Shown: positions 18,796-27,910, counted from the stretch's first letter. The stretch: 64,000 nt of DNA from CAXXOK01 sp963675365 (GCA_963675365.2 CAXXVA010000003.1:1409366-1473365); one strand, 5' to 3'. Made by a program: numbers and translations. The notes: generated by a model not told the origin, from the sequence alone.

Positions 18796-18936
18796 CTAAC
18801 TCTAATTCTTTGTACATTATACGCGGTCAGACCATGTTCCTCCGATACTATCATTGAAAAGCTACCCAATAATTTTTGTTGACCGATTTGTTGACACCCT
18901 CTAATATTTCGAAAGAATAATACATATCGATATACA

Positions 18937-18966
18937 CGAAAAGTCCCGATAAATCGGGACTTTTCG
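18937..18966 (-). terminator. intrinsic terminator of tRNA-Pro
   Basis: A perfect 14-bp stem (18937-18950 with 18953-18966) with A and T runs on its flanks lies two bases beyond the tRNA 3' end. In the minus direction it ends with GGGACTTTTCG, so it probably terminates the tRNA transcript. Confidence 0.8.
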
Positions 18967-18967
18967 T

Positions 18968-19044
18968 TGGTCTGGGTGAAAGGATTTGAACCTTCGGCCT
19001 CTTGAACCCCATTCAAGCACGCTACCAAACTGCGCCACACCCAG
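18968..19044 (-). tRNA. tRNA-Pro (anticodon GGG)
   Basis: Seventy-seven bases with encoded CCA. Acceptor CTGGGTG pairs with CACCCAG, discriminator A. The D-stem is GCGC, and the anticodon stem CTTGA/TCAAG encloses the loop ATGGGGT, giving anticodon GGG. The T-arm contains GGTTCAAATCC. A promoter and a terminator bracket it, so it is a single-gene transcript. Confidence 0.95.
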
Positions 19045-19070
19045 ACGACTCAAGCAGAGCGCGAAAAGTA

Positions 19071-19099
19071 GTGTATCACAAGCGCAAAGCGCGTGTCAA
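19071..19099 (-). promoter_or_regulatory. promoter of tRNA-Pro
   Basis: The minus strand shows TTGACA (19099-19094), a 17-base spacer and ATACAC (19076-19071), about 27 bases before the tRNA 5' end. Confidence 0.55.
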
Positions 19100-19129
19100 G
19101 GCATTGACGCGCGATGCGAAAATATTCTG

Positions 19130-20200
19130 TCAGTCGCCAAAGCAAATACCGATGGTTTTGCCTGTGGCGACGATATTGTTATCCTTGTCCACAAGCTTGG
19201 GCGAACCCGCGATATCCTCCAGTTTGTTGTGGGTGATATCCTTGCCGTTGAGCGCCACGGTCACACCGTAAATGCCGTCGCGGATCAGCTCGGCCGCATG
19301 TACGCCAAGGCGCGTGGCCAGCACACGGTCAAACGCGCTGGGGCTGCCGCCGCGCTGAATATGCCCGGGAACGCAGTTGCGGGTATCTACGCCGATCATC
19401 TCGGTCAGCTCGGTAGCGATGCGCCTGGAAACGCTGTCGTACGGCGAAGCCTTGCGCAGTTCCTCGCGTTCCTTTTTCTTCATCCCGGCTTCTTCCACGG
19501 TCATGGCGCCCTCGGCGACGGCGATAATGGAGAACTTGTTTTTCTCCTCCCGCCGCTTGACCGCCTCTGCGATCTTTTTAATATCATAGGGAATCTCGGG
19601 GATGATAATCACGTCCGCGCCGCCCGCGATGCCTGAGTACAGCGTCAACCATCCGGCCTTGTTGCCCATGATCTCCACCACGATACAGCGGCCGTGGCTA
19701 TTGGCGGTCGTATGGATGCGGTCGATGACCTCGGTGGCGATATCCATTGCGGAATGGAACCCGAAGGTGTAATCGGTGCCGGTGATATCGTTGTCGATGG
19801 TTTTTGGCATACCGATCACGTTCAGGCCTTCCTGCGAAAGCAGGTTTGCCGTACGGTGCGTGCCGTTGCCGCCGAGCGTCACCAGGCAGTCGAGCTTGAG
19901 CTTTTTATAAGTCTTTTTCATCGCGGACACTTTGTCCACGCCGTTTTCGTCCACATCGGTCATTGAACGGAAAGGCTGCCGGCTGGTGCCGAGGATTGTC
20001 CCGCCCAGGGTTAAAATGCCTGAAAACTGTTCGCGGGACATTTCCTGATAGTCGCCGTCGATCAGCCCGCCGTAGCCGTTATGGATGCCGATGATCTCAA
20101 CGTCAAAAAGCTCGTAAGCCGCCCTGGCAACCCCGCGGATCGCGGCGTTGAGACCGGGGCAGTCTCCCCCGCTTGTGAGTATGCCGATTCTTCTTTTCAT
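19130..20200 (-). CDS. pfkA: 6-phosphofructokinase
   Basis: A 356-residue phosphofructokinase that makes fructose 1,6-bisphosphate in glycolysis. It is longer than the usual 320-residue ATP-PfkA. Motifs are ILTSGGDCPGLNAAIR at the N-terminus, GGNGTHRTA at 110-118 and PKTIDND at 132-138 (catalytic aspartates D136 and D138). The phospho-donor residues are mixed. Glycine 113 (E. coli G104) favours ATP, while lysine 133 (E. coli G124) is typical of PPi enzymes but also occurs in ATP-dependent actinobacterial PFKs. GGAGG lies seven bases before the ATG. It is monocistronic by appearance, downstream of uppP. Confidence 0.93.
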   Translation of the reverse strand: MKRRIGILTSGGDCPGLNAAIRGVARAAYELFDVEIIGIHNGYGGLIDGDYQEMSREQFSGILTLGGTILGTSRQPFRSMTDVDENGVDKVSAMKKTYKKLKLDCLVTLGGNGTHRTANLLSQEGLNVIGMPKTIDNDITGTDYTFGFHSAMDIATEVIDRIHTTANSHGRCIVVEIMGNKAGWLTLYSGIAGGADVIIIPEIPYDIKKIAEAVKRREEKNKFSIIAVAEGAMTVEEAGMKKKEREELRKASPYDSVSRRIATELTEMIGVDTRNCVPGHIQRGGSPSAFDRVLATRLGVHAAELIRDGIYGVTVALNGKDITHNKLEDIAGSPKLVDKDNNIVATGKTIGICFGD

Positions 20201-20283
20201 CCTCAGACCTCCTCAGTCACAGTCCAAGTATACCATGTCCGGCGGAGAATTTACAATGTTTCCGTATCGTTTCTCCCCAATAC

Positions 20284-20305
20284 AAAACCGGCCCGATCGG
20301 GCCGG
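20284..20305 (-). terminator. intrinsic terminator after uppP
   Basis: An 18-bp GC-rich palindrome (20288-20305) is followed on the minus strand by GGTTTTG, 23 bases after the uppP stop. Confidence 0.75.
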
Positions 20306-20327
20306 CCGGTAATTTATAAATCGCGCG

Positions 20328-21137
20328 TCAGGCCGCAAGCCACCCCATGCCCTGCATGAAGATGACGGCGATACCAAGCAGCACCACATACAGCGCAAAC
20401 CAATGCAGCGACACCTTGGTGATGATCTTTAGGAAAAAGCGTATCGCCAGGTAGCCGCTGACGCCGGCGAATACCATGCCGATGAGAAATGCCATGAGGT
20501 TTTCGTTCTGGGTGAACGCGCCCGCTTTGTACGCGTCGTAGCCTTCGCTTAAAAAGCTGCCCAGAATCGCGGGCATGCTCATCATGAAGCTGAACTTCGC
20601 CGCGGTTTTCCGGTCCAGCCCCGAGGCCACGCCGCCGAAAATGGTCGAGCCGCTGCGGCTGATGCCCGGCAGAATACCGATCGCCTGCAATACGCCCATC
20701 ACCAGCGCGTGCACCGCGCCGACGCGGCCCGTTTCCCTGTTAAGGATCTGGTTGCGCTGGGATACCCACTGGGTGAGCGCCAGCAACAGACCCGTAAACA
20801 GAAAACTGACGCCCAGCAGCGTGCTGCTGGTAACAAGCTCCGTCAGGCTGTCCCCGAGCAGCAGTTTTGCCGCCAGGGCAGGCAGCGAAGCGATCACCAA
20901 AAGCAAAAGCGTTTTGTCCTTGATCGGGTGCAGGATCATGTGCAGCCATTCGCGCCAGAACACGACCAGTACGGCCACCAGCGTGCCGACGTGCAGCAGG
21001 ATATTGAACAAAAGCTGCTGATCCAGCTTGACGTTTAAAAGAATCTCCAAAAGGTTCAGGTGACCGCTGGACGAGATCGGTAAAAACTCCGCCAGCCCCT
21101 GCACCACGCCCAGGATGGACGCCTTCAAAATGCCCAT
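20328..21137 (-). CDS. uppP: undecaprenyl-diphosphatase (UppP/BacA)
   Basis: A 269-residue polytopic membrane phosphatase that recycles undecaprenyl diphosphate for cell-wall synthesis and can give bacitracin tolerance. Both signature motifs are present: GLAEFLPISSSGHL near residues 15-28 and PGISRSGST near 157-165. The multiple hydrophobic segments are as expected for the family. It lies 35 bases downstream of a nitroreductase gene in the same direction and is closed by a strong terminator. Confidence 0.95.
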   Translation of the reverse strand: MGILKASILGVVQGLAEFLPISSSGHLNLLEILLNVKLDQQLLFNILLHVGTLVAVLVVFWREWLHMILHPIKDKTLLLLVIASLPALAAKLLLGDSLTELVTSSTLLGVSFLFTGLLLALTQWVSQRNQILNRETGRVGAVHALVMGVLQAIGILPGISRSGSTIFGGVASGLDRKTAAKFSFMMSMPAILGSFLSEGYDAYKAGAFTQNENLMAFLIGMVFAGVSGYLAIRFFLKIITKVSLHWFALYVVLLGIAVIFMQGMGWLAA

Positions 21138-21172
21138 GGAAAGCCCTCCTTACCCAATCGGATGGTGCGGCG

Positions 21173-21760
21173 TTATTCCGGGGTTCCGCGCCACTCCACA
21201 AGCTCCTTAAGCGGCTGCCGGGGCCTTTTGGCGGGCGCTTCGTCCGCATAGCCCAGCACGACCGCGGCGACCAGCAGGCCGCTCCATCCAAGCCAGCCCG
21301 TGAGCTCCGGATAGGCCGCAAACGTATCGCAAATCCATAGCGATCCGACGCCCAGTTCCTGCGCGCGCAGGAGCATGCTCTGGATCGCCCCGCCGATCGA
21401 CTGGATATTCACGATGCTTTGAATTTGGTCCATCAGTGTTTTCTCCTCCCATGGACCGGGGTTTTTGGAGTTGAAAACGAACACGATCGCGGGCGCGTCC
21501 TTCATGATGCGGAAGGTATACTCCGCACTGCCCGTGGGGACGCCCTCATCCTTCCTGGCCTTTAAGCCTTCCTGCAAGGCTTCTGACATCGCTTCCCGCT
21601 CGTCTCCCTGCACCACCACGAACTGCCAAGGCTGGTTGTTTTTCCCGGAAGGCGCAAGGCGCGCGGCGTCTAAAATCATCTCGATCGTCTCGCGGGGAAG
21701 CGCATCGGGCTTGAAACGCCTGATGCTCCTGCGGCTTTCGATCGCTTGTTTCACATCCAT
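21173..21760 (-). CDS. nitroreductase family FMN protein
   Basis: A 195-residue nitroreductase-like flavoprotein. The FMN-binding start (ESRRSIRRFKPDALP) and LAPSGKNNQPWQFVVV are visible, and a C-terminal GWSGLLVAAVVLGYADEAP segment completes the fold. Substrate unknown; such enzymes use NAD(P)H to reduce nitro compounds, quinones or flavins. It is upstream of uppP in a probable two-gene unit and divergent from degV. Confidence 0.88.
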   Translation of the reverse strand: MDVKQAIESRRSIRRFKPDALPRETIEMILDAARLAPSGKNNQPWQFVVVQGDEREAMSEALQEGLKARKDEGVPTGSAEYTFRIMKDAPAIVFVFNSKNPGPWEEKTLMDQIQSIVNIQSIGGAIQSMLLRAQELGVGSLWICDTFAAYPELTGWLGWSGLLVAAVVLGYADEAPAKRPRQPLKELVEWRGTPE

Positions 21761-21947
21761 GGTCAGATTCCCCCCTTGTACGATGCTGTCCTCAATGTAT
21801 CATAGCCGGGCATCCCTGTAAATAGCCAGGAGTATTCAACCGCCGTGCATATTTACAATATATTCACAGTTCAACTCGTTATCATCGGTATCTTATGCTA
21901 TAATAGGTTCGTTATGGCAATCCAATGCCCGGAAGGATGGTTTTTTT

Positions 21948-22805
21948 TTGGAAAATAACGTGAAAATCGCGCTGATCACGGATTCCGCCTGCGATTTGAG
22001 CGATGAACAGCTCAAGCAGTATCATATCCGCATGATCCCGCTGAGGATCGTTTGTAAAAATGCGGAATACAGGGACCGGTTTGAACTCAGCCCTGACGAA
22101 ATCTACGACATGATGGACAAAGAACTCCCCAAAACAAGCCTCCCCCATCCCGAAGATATCCACGATACCTACGCAAAGCTGATCGAGGAAGGCTATACCG
22201 ACGTCATTCATATCAGCATTTCCGCGGCGATGAGCGGGACCTGGAACATGATTCGGATTATCGCCGAAGAGTATCAGGACAAGCTGAATATCCGCGTCGT
22301 CGATTCTAAAACGCTCTCTACGGGGCTTGGCACCATGGTGCTCGCCGCGGCCAAAGCGCTTGCGGACGGCGCGGACCCCGACGCCGCGATACAGGCTGCG
22401 CACAACGTACGCAACTCACAGCTTGGGATGTTTGTGATCCGGACGCTTGAATACCTGCGCAAGGGCGGGCGCATCGGGCTGGTCGAAGGCGTGATGGGCA
22501 ACCTTTTGCAGATCAAACCCATTATTTTCGTCAATAACGACGGCATTTATGAAACGCTCGCCAAGGCGCGCGGCTACAAGGCCGCCGTGGAACAGATGAT
22601 TCAGGAGGCGGTCAAGCGTTTCGGAAAGAAGAAAATCGAATTGTCCATCGTTCATGGGCAGGCCCCGGACGAAGCGCAGACGCTGCTTGACAGGCTCAAA
22701 CAGGTTTTAAACGTCGCCGGCAGCTTCATTTCGCCGGTCAGCCCTGTGCTCGCCATCCATTCGGGTCGCGGGCTCTTGGGCATCATCGCCAATACGGTCG
22801 ATTGA
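21948..22805 (+). CDS. degV: DegV family fatty-acid-binding protein
   Basis: A 285-residue DegV protein. These cytoplasmic proteins bind fatty acids and, with FakA, can present them for phosphorylation. Signature residues include ITDSACDLS at the N-terminus, HISISAAMSGTW near 93 and LRKGGRIG in the second domain. The start is TTG at 21948, ten bases after GGAAGGA; a GTG at 21960 is the alternative. A run of nine T directly before the start codon could be slippage-prone. Its stop lies 45 bases before the next gene. Confidence 0.9.
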   Translation: MENNVKIALITDSACDLSDEQLKQYHIRMIPLRIVCKNAEYRDRFELSPDEIYDMMDKELPKTSLPHPEDIHDTYAKLIEEGYTDVIHISISAAMSGTWNMIRIIAEEYQDKLNIRVVDSKTLSTGLGTMVLAAAKALADGADPDAAIQAAHNVRNSQLGMFVIRTLEYLRKGGRIGLVEGVMGNLLQIKPIIFVNNDGIYETLAKARGYKAAVEQMIQEAVKRFGKKKIELSIVHGQAPDEAQTLLDRLKQVLNVAGSFISPVSPVLAIHSGRGLLGIIANTVD

Positions 22806-22849
22806 CGCAAACACACCCCAAACCATTCCGACAGCCGGAGGAGAAACGG

Positions 22850-25765
22850 ATGCGTTGTACAAAAAACAGAGCGAGCGGCATCAATCTCAAAATCGTCATC
22901 GGGAGCTTGCTGCTCCTTCTTTGCATCGGCGCATTCCTGCCGGCGTCGGCTGAATCGCTGGGTTATTTTACCGGCCGTGTGTGGAACGACCTGAACAACG
23001 ACGGCATCATGGACCCGGACGAACCTGCCGTCGTGGGGGTCACCCTGCAGCTGATCCGCGACGATACGGGCGAAGTGATGACTACCGTCAGCGATGAAAC
23101 GGGCGTCTATATCTTTACCGATCTGCCCAACGACACCTACGCGTTCAGCGTAGAACTGCCCAAAGCCATGATGCTGGCCCGCTACACCAACACAGTCGGC
23201 CTGCGCTCCATCCTGACGGGCGATGATAAAAACAATACCCGCAGCTTTATCGTGCGGTCCACCGAGCCGCGCGAGAATATGGACCTCGGACTGGTGGATT
23301 CGGCCATCATCCGGGGCCTTACGTATCTTGATATGAACTACAACGGCAATTACGACGAAGGCGAGCCGCCCTATGCGGGAGTGAAGCTGCAGTTTATCCG
23401 CAACTACCAGGATTACGTTGCGGGGGAAATCATCACCGGCGAGGACGGCGTGTTCGAGTTTGATTACGTCCGCACGGGCAATTACCGCTTCCGCGCCATC
23501 GTACCCGACGACGGTAGTACGTTTACGCTCGTACCCGGCGAACCCAGCTATTTCTCCAACCTCTTCGGCGCTCGCCCGGAACGGCGTGAAAACTCCGTAG
23601 ACGACATCGACGTGGAAAACGGCATGGTCTACGAATACTATATCGGTGTGGTTCTGGGCGGGGAAATCTCCGGCCGGGTGTTCAACGACAAGAATTATTC
23701 CGGCGTCGAAGACAGTTCAGACAGCGGCATGAGCGGCATCACGGTGCAGCTGGTGGACACGGACGGCGCGGTTATTCTGGAAACCAACAGCAATAAAAAC
23801 GGTAATTATACGCTTGAAAACGTCATGCCTGGCACGTATACGCTACGCTATCTGCGCAAGAACGGCTATACCTTCACCAAATACCGTCCGCTGGAGGCGG
23901 GCGGCAACGACGCCGTTCTGTCCTCTTCGGACGAATACGGCGAAACCGAGCCTTTCACCATTATCATGAGCGAGATCCTCACAGATTATAACGCAGGCAT
24001 GGTGCAGGCCGCGTCGCTTGAGGGCGTGTTTTTCTACGATGAGAACGACGACGGTTTGATGGACAAAACGGAAGGCGGCTTCACCGAAGGCAGCGTACGC
24101 CTGGTTTCCACGGACGGCGAGATCGACCTCACACAGTCCGTCAACGACGACGGATCGTACCAGTTCAGCGGCGTACCGCCTACGGACTACACGCTGTATT
24201 ATCTGCTGCCCGAACACGCCGAGATGGCCAAGGTCGTCAAAGACGGCAACACCATCGAGCATCAGGGCCTTGAAAACGCCGTTACGGGGCTTACGCTCAA
24301 GGCGAAAAAGAACTACAAGCAGCCGCTGGCAGGCGCCGTAAAACTCGGCACGTTTGAAGGCTATGCCTTCATGGACCTGAACGCAAACGGCGCCCTGGAC
24401 GAAGGCGAGACCCCGGTTGCGGACGTCAGCGTCGGTCTGTCGCTTACCGGCGCGCCTGAAGACGCGGTAACAGCCGTCACAAACGCCGACGGAGCGTTTT
24501 CCCTGACCGGCCTGCGGCCCGGCGAATACGATTTAAGCATTCAGCTGCCCGAAGGCCTGATCTTTGCGGGCAATATCATCCAAAGCGGTATCACGCTCGA
24601 CAGAACGGACGCCTACTCCGCTCCGGTGCTGTTTTCAACGCTTCTGCGGCGTACATCGAACGGAATCGGGGTCGTTGCGCCCGCCGTCGTCCAGGCGACG
24701 GTATGGCTTGACGAGAACCAAAACGGCACGCGCGACGACGGCGAACCCGGCGTGGGCGGCCTGACCTATACCTTGTTTGATGAGATCCGGCAGCAGACGG
24801 TCACGACCATAACGTCCGCGGAGGACGGCACGGCGTCGTTTGCAAACGTCCGTCCGTCCACCTACACCGTATCCTTTGCGCTCCCGGCGGATTCCTCGCC
24901 CGTCGCAGGCGTCGGCACGATGACGGAGACCGAAGGAAAACTGGCGGAAAGCGGCATCGTGATCCAGTCAGGCGACATCTATACCGCAGTCTCTAGCGGG
25001 ATCGTCAGCACAACGAGCCTCGGCGGTACGGTGCTGGCTGACCAAACCGGCGGCAGAGTGCCCGTAGAGAACACGGAGGTTCGCCTGTACAAGGCGGACG
25101 AAACGCAGATTCTGCAAACCGTCCTGACCGATGCAAGCGGCGTATACCGTTTTGACGGGCTCTGGCCGGGAAGCTACGTGATCGAGGTCGTCCGTCCGGA
25201 CGGATATGTGTTTACACGCCCAGGCGACCCCGCGCTGAGCGCTGAGGACAGCATGATCAGCCAGATCAGCGACGAATACGGCACCAGCGAGCCCGTCGCA
25301 CTGCGTATGTCGCAGGATCAGCTGAACAACAACGTTCTGTTTACCATTCCGGCCAAGGTCGGAAGCTTGGTATGGCTTGACGAAAACGAAAACGGGCTGA
25401 TCGATAACAGCGAGCCGACGATTGCAGGCGTGGAAATCAGCCTGACCCAGGACGGCGCGGCCATCTACACCACGACCTCCAACGAATGGGGATATTATGA
25501 ATTTAACAGCGTTTACCCCGGCGAGTATATCCTCCGGGCGTACGCGTACCCGGAGCTCAATATTACCATGGCGATTCCCGCGGTGCAGATCATTTCCAGC
25601 TGCCTGACGCTGGGAGACGGCAGCATCGCCGTATCCGATCCCTTCACAGTCGAAAGCCAGTCGGTGAACTTCTTCTACCATCTGGGGTACGTTCTGAAAA
25701 GCGGCGAAACCCTGCCGGCGGACGTCACCAAGGGCGGTAGCCAGGACTGGACATTCGGGGATTAA
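22850..25765 (+). CDS. secreted multi-domain protein of SdrD-B-like repeats
   Basis: A 971-residue exported protein. The ATG at 22850 follows GGAGGAG and opens a long signal peptide (hydrophobic stretch about 18-35, ending ASA/ESLG). The mature protein is about eight tandem SdrD-B/Cna-B-like beta-sandwich units. Each begins with a pattern like GRVWNDLNNDGIMDPDEP, whose acidic loop resembles calcium sites of SdrD. Unit seven is degenerate and lacks the acidic loop. The C-terminus ends in hydrophilic sequence with no LPXTG motif or membrane anchor. Function is probably structural or adhesive; partner unknown. It follows degV closely and ends at a bidirectional terminator. Confidence 0.88.
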   Translation: MRCTKNRASGINLKIVIGSLLLLLCIGAFLPASAESLGYFTGRVWNDLNNDGIMDPDEPAVVGVTLQLIRDDTGEVMTTVSDETGVYIFTDLPNDTYAFSVELPKAMMLARYTNTVGLRSILTGDDKNNTRSFIVRSTEPRENMDLGLVDSAIIRGLTYLDMNYNGNYDEGEPPYAGVKLQFIRNYQDYVAGEIITGEDGVFEFDYVRTGNYRFRAIVPDDGSTFTLVPGEPSYFSNLFGARPERRENSVDDIDVENGMVYEYYIGVVLGGEISGRVFNDKNYSGVEDSSDSGMSGITVQLVDTDGAVILETNSNKNGNYTLENVMPGTYTLRYLRKNGYTFTKYRPLEAGGNDAVLSSSDEYGETEPFTIIMSEILTDYNAGMVQAASLEGVFFYDENDDGLMDKTEGGFTEGSVRLVSTDGEIDLTQSVNDDGSYQFSGVPPTDYTLYYLLPEHAEMAKVVKDGNTIEHQGLENAVTGLTLKAKKNYKQPLAGAVKLGTFEGYAFMDLNANGALDEGETPVADVSVGLSLTGAPEDAVTAVTNADGAFSLTGLRPGEYDLSIQLPEGLIFAGNIIQSGITLDRTDAYSAPVLFSTLLRRTSNGIGVVAPAVVQATVWLDENQNGTRDDGEPGVGGLTYTLFDEIRQQTVTTITSAEDGTASFANVRPSTYTVSFALPADSSPVAGVGTMTETEGKLAESGIVIQSGDIYTAVSSGIVSTTSLGGTVLADQTGGRVPVENTEVRLYKADETQILQTVLTDASGVYRFDGLWPGSYVIEVVRPDGYVFTRPGDPALSAEDSMISQISDEYGTSEPVALRMSQDQLNNNVLFTIPAKVGSLVWLDENENGLIDNSEPTIAGVEISLTQDGAAIYTTTSNEWGYYEFNSVYPGEYILRAYAYPELNITMAIPAVQIISSCLTLGDGSIAVSDPFTVESQSVNFFYHLGYVLKSGETLPADVTKGGSQDWTFGD

Positions 25766-25778
25766 ACAAATTGCGGTA

Positions 25779-25813
25779 CAAAAAAGCGGCCGGATGATCA
25801 GGCCGCTTTTTTC
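25779..25813. terminator. bidirectional terminator between SdrD-like gene and thrC
   Basis: Stem AGCGGCC/GGCCGCT (25785-25791 with 25801-25807) flanked by an A-run on the left and a T-run on the right. It serves both convergent genes. Confidence 0.85.
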
Positions 25814-25822
25814 ATATTCACT

Positions 25823-27316
25823 TCAGGTAAATTCTTTGAGCATTGCTTCCTGCATATCATCGATCTCGCAAACCGTCTGATGCCGGACCGGCATGGACTT
25901 GAGCGCGGTAATCTGACGCGGAATCGGCTCGCCTGTAATCTCCATCAGCTTTTCAGCGCACTGGAACGCGTCGAGTCCCTCGGTAGCGTCCCTGCCCTTG
26001 AGCGCGGCCAGCACGTCCGGTGCAAACTTGTAGGGGCTTGCCGTCGCGAGAATCACCGTCTGGGAGTAGTCCCCGGTTTTCAGCCCGTAATCCCGCTGCA
26101 CGTAGCTTGCTACGGCGGTATGCGGATCCATCAGATAGCCCGTTTGCTCGTACACACGCCGGATCTCCTCGGCGGTCATCGTATCGTCGGCAAAGCCGGC
26201 GGCAAAAGTCTGCCTGAGATCATACATCCTCTGCGCGCCGATGGAGAAGCTGCCGCTTTCCTTGAGCGAATGCATCCACTCGCCGACGACTTTGGGATCG
26301 CGGTCGGCGCTTTCGTACAGCAGGCGCTCGAGGTTGGAGGAAATCAGAATGTCCATACTGGGCGACATGGTTTTAAAAAACGTACGATGCGTGTAGTACA
26401 CGCCGTCGCGGAAGAAATCGCTGAGGACGTTGTTTCGGTTGGACGCGCAGATAAGCTTGCCCACGGGCAACCCCATGCGCTTTGCGTAGTACCCCGCCAG
26501 GATATCGCCGAAATTGCCCGTAGGCACCACAAAGTTCAGCGGCTGCCCCATACGGAGCTTGCCCTGGCACACCAGCTGCGCATAGCTAGCAAAATAGTAC
26601 ACCACCTGCGGCGCAAGGCGGCCGAAATTGATGGAGTTGGCCGAGGACGGCAGCTTACCCATCGCGTTCATCTTCTCGCGGAATTCGGGGCTTGAAAACA
26701 GGCGCTTCACGCCGGTCTGTGCGTCGTCAAAGTTCCCCTTGACGCCGATGACGTGCGTGTTTTTGCCTTCGGTCGTCACCATCTGCAGCTTCTGCATGGC
26801 GCTGACGCCTTCGAAAGGATAAAACACGGTGCAGCTTGTGCCTTCCACATCCCGGAAGCCCTCAAGCGCGGCCTTGCCCGTATCACCGCTGGTGGCGACC
26901 ATGATGCTGATCTCGCGGGTTTCCTCGTTTTTCCGGGCCGCCATTCCCACCAGATGCGGCAAAAGCTTCAGGGCGATGTCCTTAAAGGCGAGCGTAGGCC
27001 CATGGAACAGCTCCATAACATGGATGCGGTCGTCCAGCCGCTTGAGCGGGACGATCGCGGGATCGTCGAAATTCTCGGGCGAATAGGCCGCCTGAACAGC
27101 GTCGGCAATCTCAGCCTTGGAATAATCCTCCAGAAAAACGCGCAGAACGCGCTCGGCAATCGCCTGATAGCTTAAATCGCAGAAGCTGAAGATGCGATCC
27201 TGCGCAAGCAGCGGGAACATCGACGGCACGTACAGACCGCCGTCTTTGGCAAGCCCCCATAAAATGGCCTGCGAAGCTGTGACGCACGCGCCTCCGCGCG
27301 TAGAATAAAACGACAT
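25823..27316 (-). CDS. thrC: threonine synthase
   Basis: A 497-residue PLP enzyme that converts O-phosphohomoserine to threonine. The start MSFYSTRG is typical. The PLP lysine is K112 in FHGPTLAFKDIALK, and the phosphate-binding and glycine-rich segments (ATSGDTGKAAL, PTGNFGDILAGYYAKRMGLP) are in order. The length matches the long bacterial/yeast type. No other threonine genes are adjacent. The leader before the gene is short and shows no obvious riboswitch. Confidence 0.96.
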   Translation of the reverse strand: MSFYSTRGGACVTASQAILWGLAKDGGLYVPSMFPLLAQDRIFSFCDLSYQAIAERVLRVFLEDYSKAEIADAVQAAYSPENFDDPAIVPLKRLDDRIHVMELFHGPTLAFKDIALKLLPHLVGMAARKNEETREISIMVATSGDTGKAALEGFRDVEGTSCTVFYPFEGVSAMQKLQMVTTEGKNTHVIGVKGNFDDAQTGVKRLFSSPEFREKMNAMGKLPSSANSINFGRLAPQVVYYFASYAQLVCQGKLRMGQPLNFVVPTGNFGDILAGYYAKRMGLPVGKLICASNRNNVLSDFFRDGVYYTHRTFFKTMSPSMDILISSNLERLLYESADRDPKVVGEWMHSLKESGSFSIGAQRMYDLRQTFAAGFADDTMTAEEIRRVYEQTGYLMDPHTAVASYVQRDYGLKTGDYSQTVILATASPYKFAPDVLAALKGRDATEGLDAFQCAEKLMEITGEPIPRQITALKSMPVRHQTVCEIDDMQEAMLKEFT

Positions 27317-27363
27317 GGCTGTCCTCCCGCGGTTTACGGCGGCCCGGCCGCCGAACGATAGGA

Positions 27364-27394
27364 AGAAGCGGAAGCCCGAAAGCCTCCGCTTCTG
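27364..27394 (-). terminator. stem-loop after the P-loop gene
   Basis: An 11-12 bp stem (AGAAGCGGA with TCCGCTTCT and extra GC pairs) lies just beyond the stop of the P-loop gene on the minus strand. It lacks a long U-tract, so termination may be partial and could allow read-through to thrC. Confidence 0.45.
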
Positions 27395-27406
27395 ACTCTC
27401 AGTGGA

Positions 27407-27817
27407 TTATATCACGTATTTCTGGATGAAAGCGGGCAGATCGGCCGGCGCTTCGCTGACAGAGATGACGAAATCCACGTTGTGCTTCTCACTGATGGCT
27501 TCAAGCCGCTTGAAAAACGACTCGGTCTCGCTGAGGTCCAGTTTGATCAGCTTTTTGAACGCATCGATCAGGATCAGTCCTACGTCGAAGTTCTGCGCGA
27601 CGGCGCCCGTAAGGAACCCGGCGAACATCTGATCGTTGGTCAGTTCGTATTCCGTGGCATTAATAAAGCGCACCTCATGCCTCAGATCAAACATGTACCG
27701 GTTATCATCATCGATGAATACGATATCACTCTTTGAATCCTGGCTGGCCTTGTTGGCCATGTCAATGATGCGCTTGGTCTTTCCCGATCCTTTTCTGCCG
27801 GCAATTACCTGAATCAA
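27407..27817 (-). CDS. small P-loop nucleotide-binding protein of unknown function
   Basis: About 136 residues from a TTG start at 27817, chosen because AAGGAGG lies eight bases upstream; longer in-frame starts have no ribosome site. The Walker A motif AGRKGSGKT is at residues 6-14, with a VFIDDD segment near 33-38 and LILIDAF near 82 as possible Walker B strands. I do not recognise a characterised family; it resembles a minimal RecA/PilT-like or kinase-like ATPase domain. It is monocistronic, with its own promoter, and is the last host gene before the mobile island. Confidence 0.6.
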   Translation of the reverse strand: MIQVIAGRKGSGKTKRIIDMANKASQDSKSDIVFIDDDNRYMFDLRHEVRFINATEYELTNDQMFAGFLTGAVAQNFDVGLILIDAFKKLIKLDLSETESFFKRLEAISEKHNVDFVISVSEAPADLPAFIQKYVI

Positions 27818-27881
27818 CGGCAACGCCTCCTTATATTCTGTTCGGTTTTGATTACCGTAACGTAACCATTGCTTCGATAAT

Positions 27882-27910
27882 ATTATACATGAACATCCAT
27901 TGATACGCAA
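27882..27910 (-). promoter_or_regulatory. promoter of the P-loop gene
   Basis: TTGCGT (27910-27905), a 17-base spacer and TATAAT (27887-27882) on the minus strand, 65 bases before the TTG start. Confidence 0.6.

Noticed and set aside
17501..18960. A CRISPR array or phage remnant in the decayed stretch
   Set aside because: No regularly spaced repeats were seen here or elsewhere in the window; the content is explained by glycosidase remnants and IS3.
27364..27406. A threonine or T-box leader before thrC
   Set aside because: The space is short, contains only a terminator-like stem of the preceding gene, and shows no T-box sequence.
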